DNA from: a virus
Length of the DNA stretch: 46,200 bases
Virus record (IMG/VR): IMGVR_UViG_3300010885_025346
Location: 1-46,200 of that record
Reading direction: 5' to 3' (one strand)
Shown: positions 29,778-38,732 of the stretch, piece after piece
Numbering within the stretch: position 1 is the stretch's first letter
Layout: the number at the start of each line of letters is the position of its first letter
Position numbers and translations under genes: made by a program
Notes under the pieces: generated by a model
What the model was told of the DNA's origin: nothing
The model's database searches: none
What the model saw: only the letters and a program-made list of their open reading frames with translations

Positions 29778-32700
29778 TTAGCCGCCGACGGCCATAAGCT
29801 GACGCGCCAAATCGGCACCGCCGGATTGGTCGCCGTTGTTGGCGTTGTAGGTGTCGATCTTGACGAGCGGCTGCCCGTCACCCGGCCCCTTGCCACCAAC
29901 CGCATCGCCTTGCTGATTGATGGGATCATCAGCGTTGACGGTAGGTGCGGTATCGGTGGCCTCGTCGGCAGTTGCGGTTTCCTCCGGTTTGAGGGGTTCA
30001 GCCGCACCGGCAGAGTTAGGCGCGGAAGCGTGGGCACCGGCTAAGCCGCCAGCGATCTTATTGATCCAGCCGCCCTTACCTGAACCTTGAGCGTCGTGCA
30101 TCATAAACGTGTCCAGCAATCCCTCGACGGCGATACCGGCAACCTGACCGGCGTAACCGACAGCCCGGTTAGCTAACTGGGTTCCGGTCGATATTGCTTG
30201 ACCGGCACCGGGGGCCATGATGTTAGCCGCCAGAGCGGCACCCTGCTCGGCTGCGCCGATAAGACCGCCGCCGACGCTGAAACCGCCGGAACCTGAACCG
30301 GCCTGCGACTGCTGGGTTTGCATCCCCGTATTGGGCACCGCAGCAATTGGCGCGGGGCCAACCGGCGCAGCAGCGGCACCGGGCGCGGCACTGGGTGCGG
30401 CACCAGCCGGTGAAGGCATAACGGGGGCGGGGGCCATACCGACACCTGGCAACGGAACGCCCGCAATGGACGGTGGCGTTGCCTGGAGAGGCCCGTTGTT
30501 ACCGTAAGGCCCAGCGAAGATACCGCCAGCACCGGGAGTTCCGGTGCCGAAGGGAGTGCCGGTAGCCGAAGGGGCATACGGCGAATCGCCTGTAGTGCCA
30601 GGGTACGGAGTTGTGTCCCCCGGCCCCATGCCACCTGGCCCCTTACCGCCCGCAGGGCTAGCAAAAATGTAGCCCCGCGTCTGAGTGAGAGCAGCGGCCT
30701 GTTGAGCGGTAATCCAATACCCGCCAGCCTTGCCCTTAGCGTCAGTACCCCAGTTAGTGGGATCGGTAATGTGCAGCCTTTTATTCTTTTCATCAACACC
30801 ATTAACATTGACGTAATGCTGAATGCCGGAAGGTATATTGAACTTCTTACCGTTATCGGCTGTGCCAGCGAAACCGCCAGTGCTGCTAGTGTTAATGTTT
30901 AGAATGCCGCCGTAACCGGATTTCACCGAACTGCCCAGGTTTCCCATGAGGGCATCCGGTGTGGCCGCGCCAAACTTGCCTTGATAGTTAGCCCCAGGCA
31001 GATTCTTGTTGAGAGTTGGGGCTATGTCGCCAAAGTTTGTACCGTTTTTAGTGGTGTTTTCCTGGGCGATCAGTGAGTCTTGGCTCATGTTGATTCCGCG
31101 AGAGTTCAAGACAAGCTGAGTTGCGGTCGGGCCGCAATCCCAGCCGTTCTGCTGTGCCTGTGCGATACTGCCGAACCTTAGGACGCTAACGCCGTCACCA
31201 CCGGCTGCGGTGACAACGCCCACCCCGGCACCACCCGGCCCCTTACCGTCGCGAGGGGTGGGTTCCAACCCGGCAAAGCCGTGCGTACCCGGCGTAGGCC
31301 AACCCGCTGGCCCTGACGGTTCGCCGCTAGCAAAGCCATGCTCACCCGGCTTGGGCCAATCCGAAGGCGTACCCGCTGCGGGAGCGGCAACCCCGCCAGG
31401 GGTGTTAACAGTCACCGAAGGGCTAGTAATATCAACCGAACCGGCACCACCCATAATGGCGTTGACGGTGGCCTGATCCTTAGCTATCTGACCAGTCGCC
31501 GCATCGGCGGCAGCCTTATCCTTATCAAACTTGTCGGGATCGCTAATATCAACCCCGAGCCGCTTATCGTTCTCAAACTTGTCGATAGCGGCCTGAGACT
31601 TGTCAGCCTGAGCGGCCAACACCTGATCTATGCTGTCCCTGGAATTGAGCAGAGCATCCTCAGAGTCCAAAGCTTGCGCCGAACCTGGGCCGTACTTAGC
31701 AATCGCGGCGGCATGATCCCGAAGGTTTCCGCTATAAGTGCGTAACGCTTTCTGCAACTTGACCGTGAACTCTCGTTGCTTACGTTCAGCAGGAGACATG
31801 TTGGCGATAGCTTCCGCACTATCGGCCAAGTTCAGGGAAGCATCGCCGCCCACGGAAGCGGCACTAGAGCCGGGAGTGGCAAGCTCGGGATGCATCTGAC
31901 CGTAAGGATTTCCCAACGCCAGGTTAGCGACGAACGTCGTCATCAACTGGGCTATCGCCGGTAAACCAAACCCCTTACTTAGAGCGTCCTTGAAAGGGTC
32001 GAACGTGTAGCCGATATTGTCGGTAGCCGACTTGAATGAGCTACCCAACTGATCGAAGGAACCCTTGAGGCCACTCAGGTCAATGTGGATGGGATTTGAT
32101 GCAGTTCCATCCGGCACATCAGAATCGGGATGATGGTAGTCCACCATTCCCTGGCGGGCAGCGGAGCCAGCAATAATGGACGACGGGTAGGGGGCAGCCA
32201 TACCGTGGCCGTCTTTGCCGTGCGGCCCATTGCCGCTGCGTCCCATCTTGGGAACATCGTCGGGAATGCGGTAAGCCCCGCTTCCGAACTCAACCGGGTC
32301 GTAACCCTTCCACTCCAAGATGGAGTTCCACAGCTTTTGATACCATTTCACGCCCTCGCTGTCGTGGTAGCCGTCAGGGTTAGCGTCATTGCCGCGAGTT
32401 TTGGGATCGCCCAAATACTTCTGAGCCTCATAGGCGGCAACACCCAGGAGCGCAAGTCCCGAAACGACACCCAGGACTGCGCCGCCAGTCACGGCGGCGG
32501 TAGTACCTAAAGTGGCAACCGCGCCAGTCGTGGCAGCAGCAGCCCCACCTACGGCGGCGACCGTGGTGGTCGTGGTAGCGGCTGCCGTACCAACGGTGGC
32601 AACGGCAGCGGCTTCCGCAACGGAAGTAGCCACAATGGTGGCCTGGGTAGTAACGGCGGCAGCCCGCATCAAAGCGAACCGGGCAATCACCATGTCTATG

Positions 32701-34667
32701 CCGCCAGCAATGGTGTTCCACAGAGCGGCACCCGTCATCGCCGCCTTGACAACCAGCCATGCCGTAGAAACCGCGCCAAGCCCAACCACCAAAGTTGTCG
32801 CAATCTCGCTGTGCTTATTCAGCCAGCCGAAAACATCCTTAAGGACATCGGCAAACTTCTTCATCGTCGGCATCAAATCGTCGCCAACCTGGGTTGCCAT
32901 AGCGGCGAATGATGACTTAGCTGAGTCGATCTTGTACTTGAGGGTATCGGTAACCTTGTCCCAGCCCTCAATGTTGCCATTCGCATCGGGCTTAGCGTTC
33001 AAGTTTTCCATGTAGGACTTGCGAGTTTCCTTAGCGGCTTCCTCGTTGCCGAACAACTGGGAACCCACCAAAAGGCTCTGAGTGGAGCCGGTCGCATCTG
33101 CCCACAATTGCAGCGTCGTGCGAAGCAAATCACCGTTCTTCTTCAGAACAGGGTTGAAGCCCTCCACGGTTTGGCGGGCCTTATCCCACTGCTTCAGCAA
33201 CGTGCCCTGCTGGCCCTCGGCCTCCATCAAGTGGAGGGCTTTCAGGCTGGGGATGGTGCCGTTGTCGATGGAATCGGCCATCTTCTTATGGGATTCATCA
33301 AGCTGGTTATACATTTCCAGCATGTCTTTAGAGGCTTGAGGGTTCATGTAGAGCGCATCCATCAGAACCTTGCCGTCTGGCCCCATATGATCCTGAATCG
33401 CCTGGTGAATCTGATCCAAAACACCCAAGTATCCAATTGCTGGATCGGAAAGTTGTTGCGCCAGCACCGACGAGTTAAGGCCAAGCTGCCCAAGAGTGGG
33501 TGCGGCCTTAGGGTTCTCGCCAAGCTTAGCTAGCTGAAGGACGGAGTTACGGATGTTCTGCGAAGCCTGATCGGCACTCGTACCGTTACGGGTCATCATC
33601 GCCAGCGCAGTCGTCACCTGGGCGATACCCACAGCGGCCCTGGCCGGGTCGCCGCCGGTCAGCATCTTGAACACCGGCTCCACGTTGTGCAGGGAACCCA
33701 TGAACTGATCCATCGGGGCTTTCGCCTGACCCAGTGCGATCTGCAACTGTGCGACCGCCTGGGGGGCTTCCTTACCGTGCAGGCCGAAGTCGGTGAGAGT
33801 GGTTGTCAAACCCTTCATTGTTTCGTCCAGCGGGGCGATCTCGACGCGGGCCAACTGCGCCCCCGACTTGAGGATCGCCAACTGATCGGCACCCTCTTTG
33901 AAGCCGCCCTTAGCCAAAATGAACGCGGCATCGGACAAGTCTTGGGCGGTGTAGCCGACATCGGCACCCAAGGTCAAAATGCCGTCGTGAAGAATCTTGA
34001 TGTCCTTAGCGGTTTCCTGCGTAGCCACCTGGATTCGGGTCTGCGACACCTCCATGTGCGAAGCCATTTTCGTGGCCTCGGCGGCGGCGACAAGGAAACC
34101 ACCCGTCGCCACCATCCCCATCACGTTGAAGGCACGGCCAGCGTTGCTGGCACTGATCGCCGTCGAAGCTAACGCTGCCGAATGAGCTTCAGCGGCCTTA
34201 GCCCCCAACAGGGAAGCTGCCGCAGCATCGCGGGCACGGGCAGTCTGGAACAGGGCCGCATCGCCCGCCGCATACGAAGCCCGCTCCTGCTGAATCAGCG
34301 CAGCAGTCAAACGGTTCGTTGACGCTGCCTTAGCGGTATCCGACGCGGTGCTACTCGCCTGGATTGCGTTATTGCGCTCCGTAGCGACCGTAACCTTGTC
34401 GATCATCAACTGCTTCTGCTGAAGCGCAATCTCCGTGGCGTGGATAGCTTTGGTTTCCCGAAGCGAAGATTCCTCAGTGATGTTCGCAGCCTTCCGCTGC
34501 GCCTCGGCGAGCAGAAGAATCTTAGCCTCGGCCTCTTTGCCGAAAGTCGATCCGATAGCCGCGCCAGAAGCCTGGAACATCGACGTGATCTTAGAGAGGA
34601 TCGCACCCAGTGCCGCCATGTCGAAGCGCGGCAAAACGTCGAGAAAAATACCTTTCTCAGCGGGCAT
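29778..34667 (-). CDS. tape measure protein with C39-like peptidase domain
   Basis: 1629 aa, the longest gene here; it fixes tail length. Residues 30-180 are coiled coil (Lys/Glu/Ala), residues about 195-560 the phage tail-tape domain (SHMEVSQTRIQVATQET...DLSDAAFILAKGGFKEGADQL), and residues about 640-790 several hydrophobic Ala/Val/Thr-rich helices. Around residue 1177, QQNGWDCGPTATQLVLNSRGI with a later QHYVNVNG and DPTNWG gives the Cys-His-Asp of a C39-like peptidase, probably to open the cell wall during DNA injection. The C-terminal 300 residues are Gly/Pro/Ala-rich. Overlaps the chaperone gene by 11 nt. Confidence 0.95.
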   Translation of the reverse strand: MPAEKGIFLDVLPRFDMAALGAILSKITSMFQASGAAIGSTFGKEAEAKILLLAEAQRKAANITEESSLRETKAIHATEIALQQKQLMIDKVTVATERNNAIQASSTASDTAKAASTNRLTAALIQQERASYAAGDAALFQTARARDAAAASLLGAKAAEAHSAALASTAISASNAGRAFNVMGMVATGGFLVAAAEATKMASHMEVSQTRIQVATQETAKDIKILHDGILTLGADVGYTAQDLSDAAFILAKGGFKEGADQLAILKSGAQLARVEIAPLDETMKGLTTTLTDFGLHGKEAPQAVAQLQIALGQAKAPMDQFMGSLHNVEPVFKMLTGGDPARAAVGIAQVTTALAMMTRNGTSADQASQNIRNSVLQLAKLGENPKAAPTLGQLGLNSSVLAQQLSDPAIGYLGVLDQIHQAIQDHMGPDGKVLMDALYMNPQASKDMLEMYNQLDESHKKMADSIDNGTIPSLKALHLMEAEGQQGTLLKQWDKARQTVEGFNPVLKKNGDLLRTTLQLWADATGSTQSLLVGSQLFGNEEAAKETRKSYMENLNAKPDANGNIEGWDKVTDTLKYKIDSAKSSFAAMATQVGDDLMPTMKKFADVLKDVFGWLNKHSEIATTLVVGLGAVSTAWLVVKAAMTGAALWNTIAGGIDMVIARFALMRAAAVTTQATIVATSVAEAAAVATVGTAAATTTTTVAAVGGAAAATTGAVATLGTTAAVTGGAVLGVVSGLALLGVAAYEAQKYLGDPKTRGNDANPDGYHDSEGVKWYQKLWNSILEWKGYDPVEFGSGAYRIPDDVPKMGRSGNGPHGKDGHGMAAPYPSSIIAGSAARQGMVDYHHPDSDVPDGTASNPIHIDLSGLKGSFDQLGSSFKSATDNIGYTFDPFKDALSKGFGLPAIAQLMTTFVANLALGNPYGQMHPELATPGSSAASVGGDASLNLADSAEAIANMSPAERKQREFTVKLQKALRTYSGNLRDHAAAIAKYGPGSAQALDSEDALLNSRDSIDQVLAAQADKSQAAIDKFENDKRLGVDISDPDKFDKDKAAADAATGQIAKDQATVNAIMGGAGSVDITSPSVTVNTPGGVAAPAAGTPSDWPKPGEHGFASGEPSGPAGWPTPGTHGFAGLEPTPRDGKGPGGAGVGVVTAAGGDGVSVLRFGSIAQAQQNGWDCGPTATQLVLNSRGINMSQDSLIAQENTTKNGTNFGDIAPTLNKNLPGANYQGKFGAATPDALMGNLGSSVKSGYGGILNINTSSTGGFAGTADNGKKFNIPSGIQHYVNVNGVDEKNKRLHITDPTNWGTDAKGKAGGYWITAQQAAALTQTRGYIFASPAGGKGPGGMGPGDTTPYPGTTGDSPYAPSATGTPFGTGTPGAGGIFAGPYGNNGPLQATPPSIAGVPLPGVGMAPAPVMPSPAGAAPSAAPGAAAAPVGPAPIAAVPNTGMQTQQSQAGSGSGGFSVGGGLIGAAEQGAALAANIMAPGAGQAISTGTQLANRAVGYAGQVAGIAVEGLLDTFMMHDAQGSGKGGWINKIAGGLAGAHASAPNSAGAAEPLKPEETATADEATDTAPTVNADDPINQQGDAVGGKGPGDGQPLVKIDTYNANNGDQSGGADLARQLMAVGG

Positions 34668-35064
34668 CGTCAGCCTTCTTTCCTAAGTCTTGCCCATGCA
34701 ACTGAGCGAGGATTCCTGTACGGATAGCCAGATTCTTAGCGGCCTCTTCCTCGTTGCCCTCCCGCTGAGCGGGGGACTCCAAGAGAGTCGCATCCATCTT
34801 TTGGCCCTGAAGAGCGGCCTGGTCAACGCGCAACAAACGCACCTCGTTAACCATTGCCGCCTGGACGTACTGATCGTCAGACCAGTCACCGTCACGCAGG
34901 GCGGTCTGAAACCTAGAGTCGGGCGGTAAAGCCTCGCACAGAACGAGCAGTCGGCGGCTAGACATCTTCCCCTGATGCCAGTCAAAAATGTCGATGCCTC
35001 GGAACGCCAAATCCGCTTCAATCTCTTCAGGGAAATGGCGAACCAAGGACACCGCCTCAACTAT
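34657..35064 (-). CDS. tail assembly chaperone, frameshift product (GT) second half
   Basis: Encoded in the -1 frame relative to the upstream chaperone; after the slip it reads IVEAVSLVRHFPEEIEADLAF... and continues 135 codons with no stop. There is no good independent start (only an internal GTG), as expected for a frameshift extension. The product is the longer chaperone that binds the tape measure protein and recruits the tube protein. It precedes the tape measure gene directly. Confidence 0.9.
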   Translation of the reverse strand: MVEAVSLVRHFPEEIEADLAFRGIDIFDWHQGKMSSRRLLVLCEALPPDSRFQTALRDGDWSDDQYVQAAMVNEVRLLRVDQAALQGQKMDATLLESPAQREGNEEEAAKNLAIRTGILAQLHGQDLGKKADDAR

Positions 35065-35522
35065 TTTGGGTCTTCCTCCTGGCGTTCCTTAACCTGCTCC
35101 ACCATCCACTCCCAGGCGAGAGTCACATCGGAGGAACGTCCACCCGCTTCAATGAAACGGGCATGTTCTTCCTCACCCATGATGGCGCGGGCCGAACGCA
35201 CCGACATCGGCTCAAGAATCACACCGTCAATCTGATGCGGCTCCTTAAGGCGGGTGATCGGCTCACCGACAGCACTCATCATCGGCTTACCGTCTTCATC
35301 CATGATGGTGTCGCGGTCTAAGCCCTCGCCGCGCTGAAAGGTTTCCACACGGGTCTGCGTCACATCGTCCAGTGCCAGCGGGTGCGGAATTTCAAACGAC
35401 TCCGAACCAACCTCAAGGACGAGACTAGCTACCTGCGACTTAGCCTCAAGGGCTTGCTCGCGGAACTCTTCAACTTTCCACTTACGTTGTGCGCGACGTT
35501 GGGCGCGATTTGCTGCTGCCAT
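35061..35522 (-). CDS. tail assembly chaperone (G)
   Basis: 153 aa, charged and helical (NRAQRRAQRKWKVEEFREQALEAKS, then SARAIMGEEEHARFIEAGGRSSDVTLAWEWMVEQVKERQEEDPK), placed between major tail and tape measure genes as in most siphoviruses. Its last codons hold the slippery heptamer. The short form is made by normal termination and the long form by -1 frameshifting. Confidence 0.92.
   Translation of the reverse strand: MAAANRAQRRAQRKWKVEEFREQALEAKSQVASLVLEVGSESFEIPHPLALDDVTQTRVETFQRGEGLDRDTIMDEDGKPMMSAVGEPITRLKEPHQIDGVILEPMSVRSARAIMGEEEHARFIEAGGRSSDVTLAWEWMVEQVKERQEEDPK
35064..35070 (-). promoter_or_regulatory. -1 programmed frameshift site CCCAAAA
   Basis: The minus strand reads GAC CCA AAA TAG in the 0 frame, so C-CCA-AAA fits X-XXY-YYZ exactly. 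A -1 slip gives CCC AAA ATA GTT GAG and opens the 34657-35064 frame. The stop sits directly after the site. Confidence 0.9.
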
Positions 35523-35553
35523 GATTTTCCCCTAAAAGTTTGTTGTGAGAGAA

Positions 35554-35594
35554 CAACAACCCCCGGCACGGGATCGCCATGCCGGGGGTTGTTG
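35554..35594 (-). terminator. hairpin between the major tail and chaperone genes
   Basis: Perfect 15-bp arms, 35554-35568 and 35580-35594, with an 11-nt loop. No U-tract follows on the minus strand (it leads into TCTCTCACAAC). Likely a partial terminator or mRNA-stabilising end that keeps major tail mRNA more abundant than chaperone and tape-measure mRNA. Confidence 0.7.
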
Positions 35595-35624
35595 AGTTGG
35601 TTGCCCAAGTTTCGGGCGGTACTA

Positions 35625-36653
35625 CTAGGCCAGGAAGGTGGCCGACAGGCTGGACGACGAGGCCACCGAAACGGCACCGTTCGCACCAGTCGCGAACACC
35701 TGAACCAGCTTGGCTCCCGCCGCGACACCCGTCACCTTGATGGTGACAGCACCACTGGTGGTGGAGTAGCCAACCGTGTTGAACGTGGTGTCCAGTGTGG
35801 CCGCAACCCAGTTAACACCCGAATCAGACGACGTTTTGACCGTGTAGGTGAACGGATCGTTCAGCGACACCGGCTGGGCCAGCGCAATGCTGGCCTTACC
35901 ACCGGCAGCCAGCCCGCTGACGAGCGGAGCGGTCTGCACGGTCGGCCAAGTGACAGGGCCACCCGACGCGAACCACGACGGGCCGGTACGCAGCGTGGTC
36001 GCCGCGAAACCGGACACCGGATCGGGGAACACGTTGTAGGTCAACTCAATGGAGTCAACCTTCTTAGCGTTGAACGACCGCTTGCCAACCTTGCCCAGCG
36101 CGACACGGGGACGCAACTCGGCAATGTATTCGGCGTTCGACATGGTGCCATCGACACCGATCACGCAAATCTGACGGTACACAGTGTCAGTGGTCAACGG
36201 CTTAAGGGCGTTGTAGCCGATCTCGCCAACCTCCTGGCCGGTCACCCAGCTAAGCGGTTGGTTGTTACGCAGAGCGTCCACCAGCGGCGAAGACTGCATC
36301 GCCGTGAACATGATTTCCTCATTGTCCTCAGTGATGTCGGTGCGCTGCGAGCGACGTGACTGCCAAATCTTAGTCTCGTCAGTCGAGAACTTAGGGTTGA
36401 ACTCAACCCCGTCCTCGCTGAGCGAACCCAACTCAAACCACTGACCGCCGGGGTTAGACGACGACAGCAAAGTCGAGGTGATGTTGCCATCAGACTGGAA
36501 GATGTTAGGGGTCGCAAGGGAGGTGGTGCCGTCAGATTTCCAGTCACGGATCAGAACGGAACCATAAAGCCACTTACGGATGCGGGTGGAGTCCTCGCCC
36601 GAACCGGCGATACCATCGGCGGTGAAGAGCGAAGTCCACAAAATTCCTGGCAT
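35625..36653 (-). CDS. major tail tube protein with C-terminal Ig-like domain
   Basis: 342 aa. Residues 1-230 contain ILWTSLFTADGI, LGSLSEDGVEFNPKFSTDETKIWQSRRSQRTDITEDNEEIMFTAMQSSPLVDALR and SIELTYNVFPDPVSGFAA, the actinophage tube-protein pattern. Residues about 245-342 are a repeat-like Ig domain (VSLNDPFTYTVKTSSDSGVNW...GVAAGAKLVQVFATGANGAVSVASSSS), a common surface decoration. A strong hairpin follows, as expected for a highly expressed gene. Confidence 0.92.
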   Translation of the reverse strand: MPGILWTSLFTADGIAGSGEDSTRIRKWLYGSVLIRDWKSDGTTSLATPNIFQSDGNITSTLLSSSNPGGQWFELGSLSEDGVEFNPKFSTDETKIWQSRRSQRTDITEDNEEIMFTAMQSSPLVDALRNNQPLSWVTGQEVGEIGYNALKPLTTDTVYRQICVIGVDGTMSNAEYIAELRPRVALGKVGKRSFNAKKVDSIELTYNVFPDPVSGFAATTLRTGPSWFASGGPVTWPTVQTAPLVSGLAAGGKASIALAQPVSLNDPFTYTVKTSSDSGVNWVAATLDTTFNTVGYSTTSGAVTIKVTGVAAGAKLVQVFATGANGAVSVASSSSLSATFLA

Positions 36654-36698
36654 TATTTAGTTTTCTTTCTGTAAAGGGGGGAGGTGGGGAAGGTGGCC

Positions 36699-37109
36699 CT
36701 AAAGAACCTTAAGAAGGCGAAGGCCAAGCCTGTAACGACCGACGAAACGCCGGAGGGTTTTGTCTTCATAGTCCACATAAAAGGGGACTTCTTCGACATA
36801 TCGGAAATCAACGCCGTAGGCTTTGCCCCCCACCGTGACCGAAGTCTTAGCGTTAAGGGCTTTCATCTTAGCGTGCATTGACGTAGCCGCATCACTAGCG
36901 GCAGTGCGGGACGTGGCGAAACAATGAATCGACACGACAGCGTAATCGCTAACCATGTCCTCTCCCCCGGTGATCCTCTTGACAAGGAAAAACGGCAGGG
37001 GAGGACTGGCTTCCATTTCGGTAGCCACATTGACAAGCGTGGGCGACAGATAAGCGACCAGAAACTCTTCAGCCTGGACGGCAACACCATCAACTGACAG
37101 TAGTCCCAC
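36699..37109 (-). CDS. tail terminator protein
   Basis: 136 aa. Size, mixed alpha/beta composition (VQAEEFLVAYLSPTLVNVATEM, FFLVKRITGGEDMVSDYAVVSIHCFATSRTAASDAATSMHAKMKAL) and position directly before the major tail gene match the tail terminator that caps the tube at the head end. It starts at GTG inside the end of the preceding gene (20-nt overlap). Confidence 0.8.
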   Translation of the reverse strand: MGLLSVDGVAVQAEEFLVAYLSPTLVNVATEMEASPPLPFFLVKRITGGEDMVSDYAVVSIHCFATSRTAASDAATSMHAKMKALNAKTSVTVGGKAYGVDFRYVEEVPFYVDYEDKTLRRFVGRYRLGLRLLKVL

Positions 37110-37473
37110 CCCCGAAGTATTCTAAGGTCGCGGCACGGGGCGCGAACTCTGGCATGTGAACGGAGCCGTACTCAATCCAGTGGGCTTTGTAATCGTGGGC
37201 GGTGACGCGGGCCTTCATCGGCCTCACAGCGTTACCCTCAATGAACTTCACCTTGATGGATGCGGAATAGTCACCGGGACGCTCCACATACCCAGACCTA
37301 AGGGTATGAACCCTGGAATGGGGATGGTCGAACGCCTCCCAATAGTCAACCCAGAACTCGCGCACCTTTTCCGCTTTATGCATCAATTCCAGGGCAACCT
37401 GGGGGGAAGCATTCATTTCGGCCTCAATAGCACCGACAGCGAAACAGGATTGAACCAGACCTTGCAAACTCAT
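37090..37473 (-). CDS. HK97 gp10-like neck protein
   Basis: 127 aa. VREFWVDYWEAFDHPHSRVHTLRSGYVERPGDYSASIKV then AHWIEYGSVHMPEFAPRAATLEYF is the pattern of gp10-type head-tail connection proteins (W-I-E-Y-G...P...P...R). It sits in the usual place, after the head-tail stopper. Confidence 0.85.
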   Translation of the reverse strand: MSLQGLVQSCFAVGAIEAEMNASPQVALELMHKAEKVREFWVDYWEAFDHPHSRVHTLRSGYVERPGDYSASIKVKFIEGNAVRPMKARVTAHDYKAHWIEYGSVHMPEFAPRAATLEYFGGGTTVS

Positions 37474-37474
37474 A

Positions 37475-37831
37475 TCAACCGTCCTGCCTTTGACATATCA
37501 CCGTCACATGGTCATTTGTGCCATTCCAGGTGTCGTAAACTTGGACACCTTGCACCCGATAGGAGACACCGCGAAACACTAAAGTGTCTTCAGCTTTACA
37601 GGCCGACACCGCAGCGTTAGCCGCCGTGTCAGGCCCGCGAGTGGGAGAAATGCACTTGTGTGTGGATTCGCTGTACTTTGTGTCGCCAACCACGTCGGAC
37701 AGCGACATGGGTTGCATGAAGCAACCGTTCACCGACGTGCTAGTGGAAGCCTTAACGGCTATCCCCTGCTTATCGCGAGTCGTCGTGTTACCGGCAATGG
37801 TGAACGTCACCGTGTGATTTCCCGGTTTCAC
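37475..37831 (-). CDS. head-tail stopper
   Basis: 118 aa small beta-rich protein (HTVTFTIAGNTTTRDKQG ... AEDTLVFRGVSYRVQGVQVYDTWNGTNDHVTVICQRQ) ending in strands typical of the stopper or neck fold. Order adaptor-stopper-gp10-terminator supports the call. Overlaps the adaptor gene by 4 nt. Confidence 0.78.
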   Translation of the reverse strand: MKPGNHTVTFTIAGNTTTRDKQGIAVKASTSTSVNGCFMQPMSLSDVVGDTKYSESTHKCISPTRGPDTAANAAVSACKAEDTLVFRGVSYRVQGVQVYDTWNGTNDHVTVICQRQDG

Positions 37832-38412
37832 GACACACCAACATTGACATACCTGTCCAGTATCGAACGGTCAAGGGAGCTAAGGTCGATGACACCGCTG
37901 TTTCCGGCGAACCGTGACTCCATGTCTCCGACTCGGCGTTGCACTGTCTGCGCCGGGTTCTCAAGATATTGCTGCGCCAGCCGCACGCACACATCCTTCA
38001 ACGGTTGAGGGATCGTGGCGTAGCCATGACTGTAGGTAACCCGCAAGGAGCCGGGAAGCCACGGCCACGACGGGCCGACACTCCACACGGTTCCAGGTAG
38101 GCCAGTCGTGTTGTAGATGAGGCCGGTAGAGGCCACCCAGTTGTAGTTCGTCAACGCTATCCACGCCATCCCACCCGGTGAATCAGGGTTAGGAAGGTAG
38201 CCGTAGACGCTGGTGACGCTGACAACCGGAAATTGGGGCAGCAAAGCAGAATCCCGATTCGGGTCGATGGTCACTACGTCGCCGGTCACCAGATCGAAAT
38301 TCCGGTCGCAGTAGCCGGTAATTACCGAAGTGGCCCAGCTAAGCGCACCTTCGACCGCAGTGCTGTCGTAGGAATTGGAAACTAAATCTGAATCCTCGGC
38401 GAGCGAAGTCAC
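37828..38412 (-). CDS. head-tail adaptor
   Basis: 194 aa. VEGALSWATSVITGYCDRNF at the N-terminus and LKDVCVRLAQQYLENPAQ at the C-terminus are the helices of gp6/gp15-type adaptor proteins that dock on the portal. The middle is a strand-rich insert (FPVVSVTSVYGYLPN..., SLRVTYSHGYATIPQ), usual in actinophages. Confidence 0.85.
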   Translation of the reverse strand: MTSLAEDSDLVSNSYDSTAVEGALSWATSVITGYCDRNFDLVTGDVVTIDPNRDSALLPQFPVVSVTSVYGYLPNPDSPGGMAWIALTNYNWVASTGLIYNTTGLPGTVWSVGPSWPWLPGSLRVTYSHGYATIPQPLKDVCVRLAQQYLENPAQTVQRRVGDMESRFAGNSGVIDLSSLDRSILDRYVNVGVS

Positions 38413-38654
38413 TTTGTCTCTACACCCTCAGTGACCTCGGCAGCAGCCTTAGCGGGAGCCTTAACGACCTTAGCTTTAGCGACCTCTTCGACAACGACAT
38501 CCTCAACCGGAGCCTCAACAGGGGCGGCGGGCGGGAACAGCGCAAACATGGTGAGAACTGGCTGCGGGGAAACAATGCTGAATGTGTAGTCATCGACCAC
38601 ACACACCGACGTGTCATTCCTATTCACAACAGACTCGGAAATACTTTCGGCCAT
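38409..38654 (-). CDS. hypothetical protein between capsid and adaptor genes
   Basis: 81 aa. N-terminal strands (SVCVVDDYTFSIVSPQPVLTMFALF) lead to a repetitive Ala/Val/Glu/Lys/Pro tail (EAPVEDVVVEEVAKAKVVKAPAKAAAEV). Many actinophages encode a short linker-like protein here. The start is the ATG after GGTGGTC. Function unknown; a head decoration or scaffold peptide is possible. Confidence 0.6.
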   Translation of the reverse strand: MAESISESVVNRNDTSVCVVDDYTFSIVSPQPVLTMFALFPPAAPVEAPVEDVVVEEVAKAKVVKAPAKAAAEVTEGVETK

Positions 38655-38684
38655 GAAGACCACCTTTCAGGAAAGGGTTGAGCA

Positions 38685-38708
38685 GGGGATGCCCGTTAAG
38701 GCATCCCC
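38685..38708 (-). terminator. hairpin after the major capsid gene
   Basis: GGGGATGCC-CGTTAA-GGCATCCCC: perfect 9-bp arms with a 6-nt loop just after the capsid stop. No U-run follows on the minus strand (TGCTCAACCC). Likely a partial terminator or mRNA-end protector that raises capsid expression over downstream genes. Confidence 0.6.
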
Positions 38709-38732
38709 CGCCCACTCCTAATGGACTCCGAA

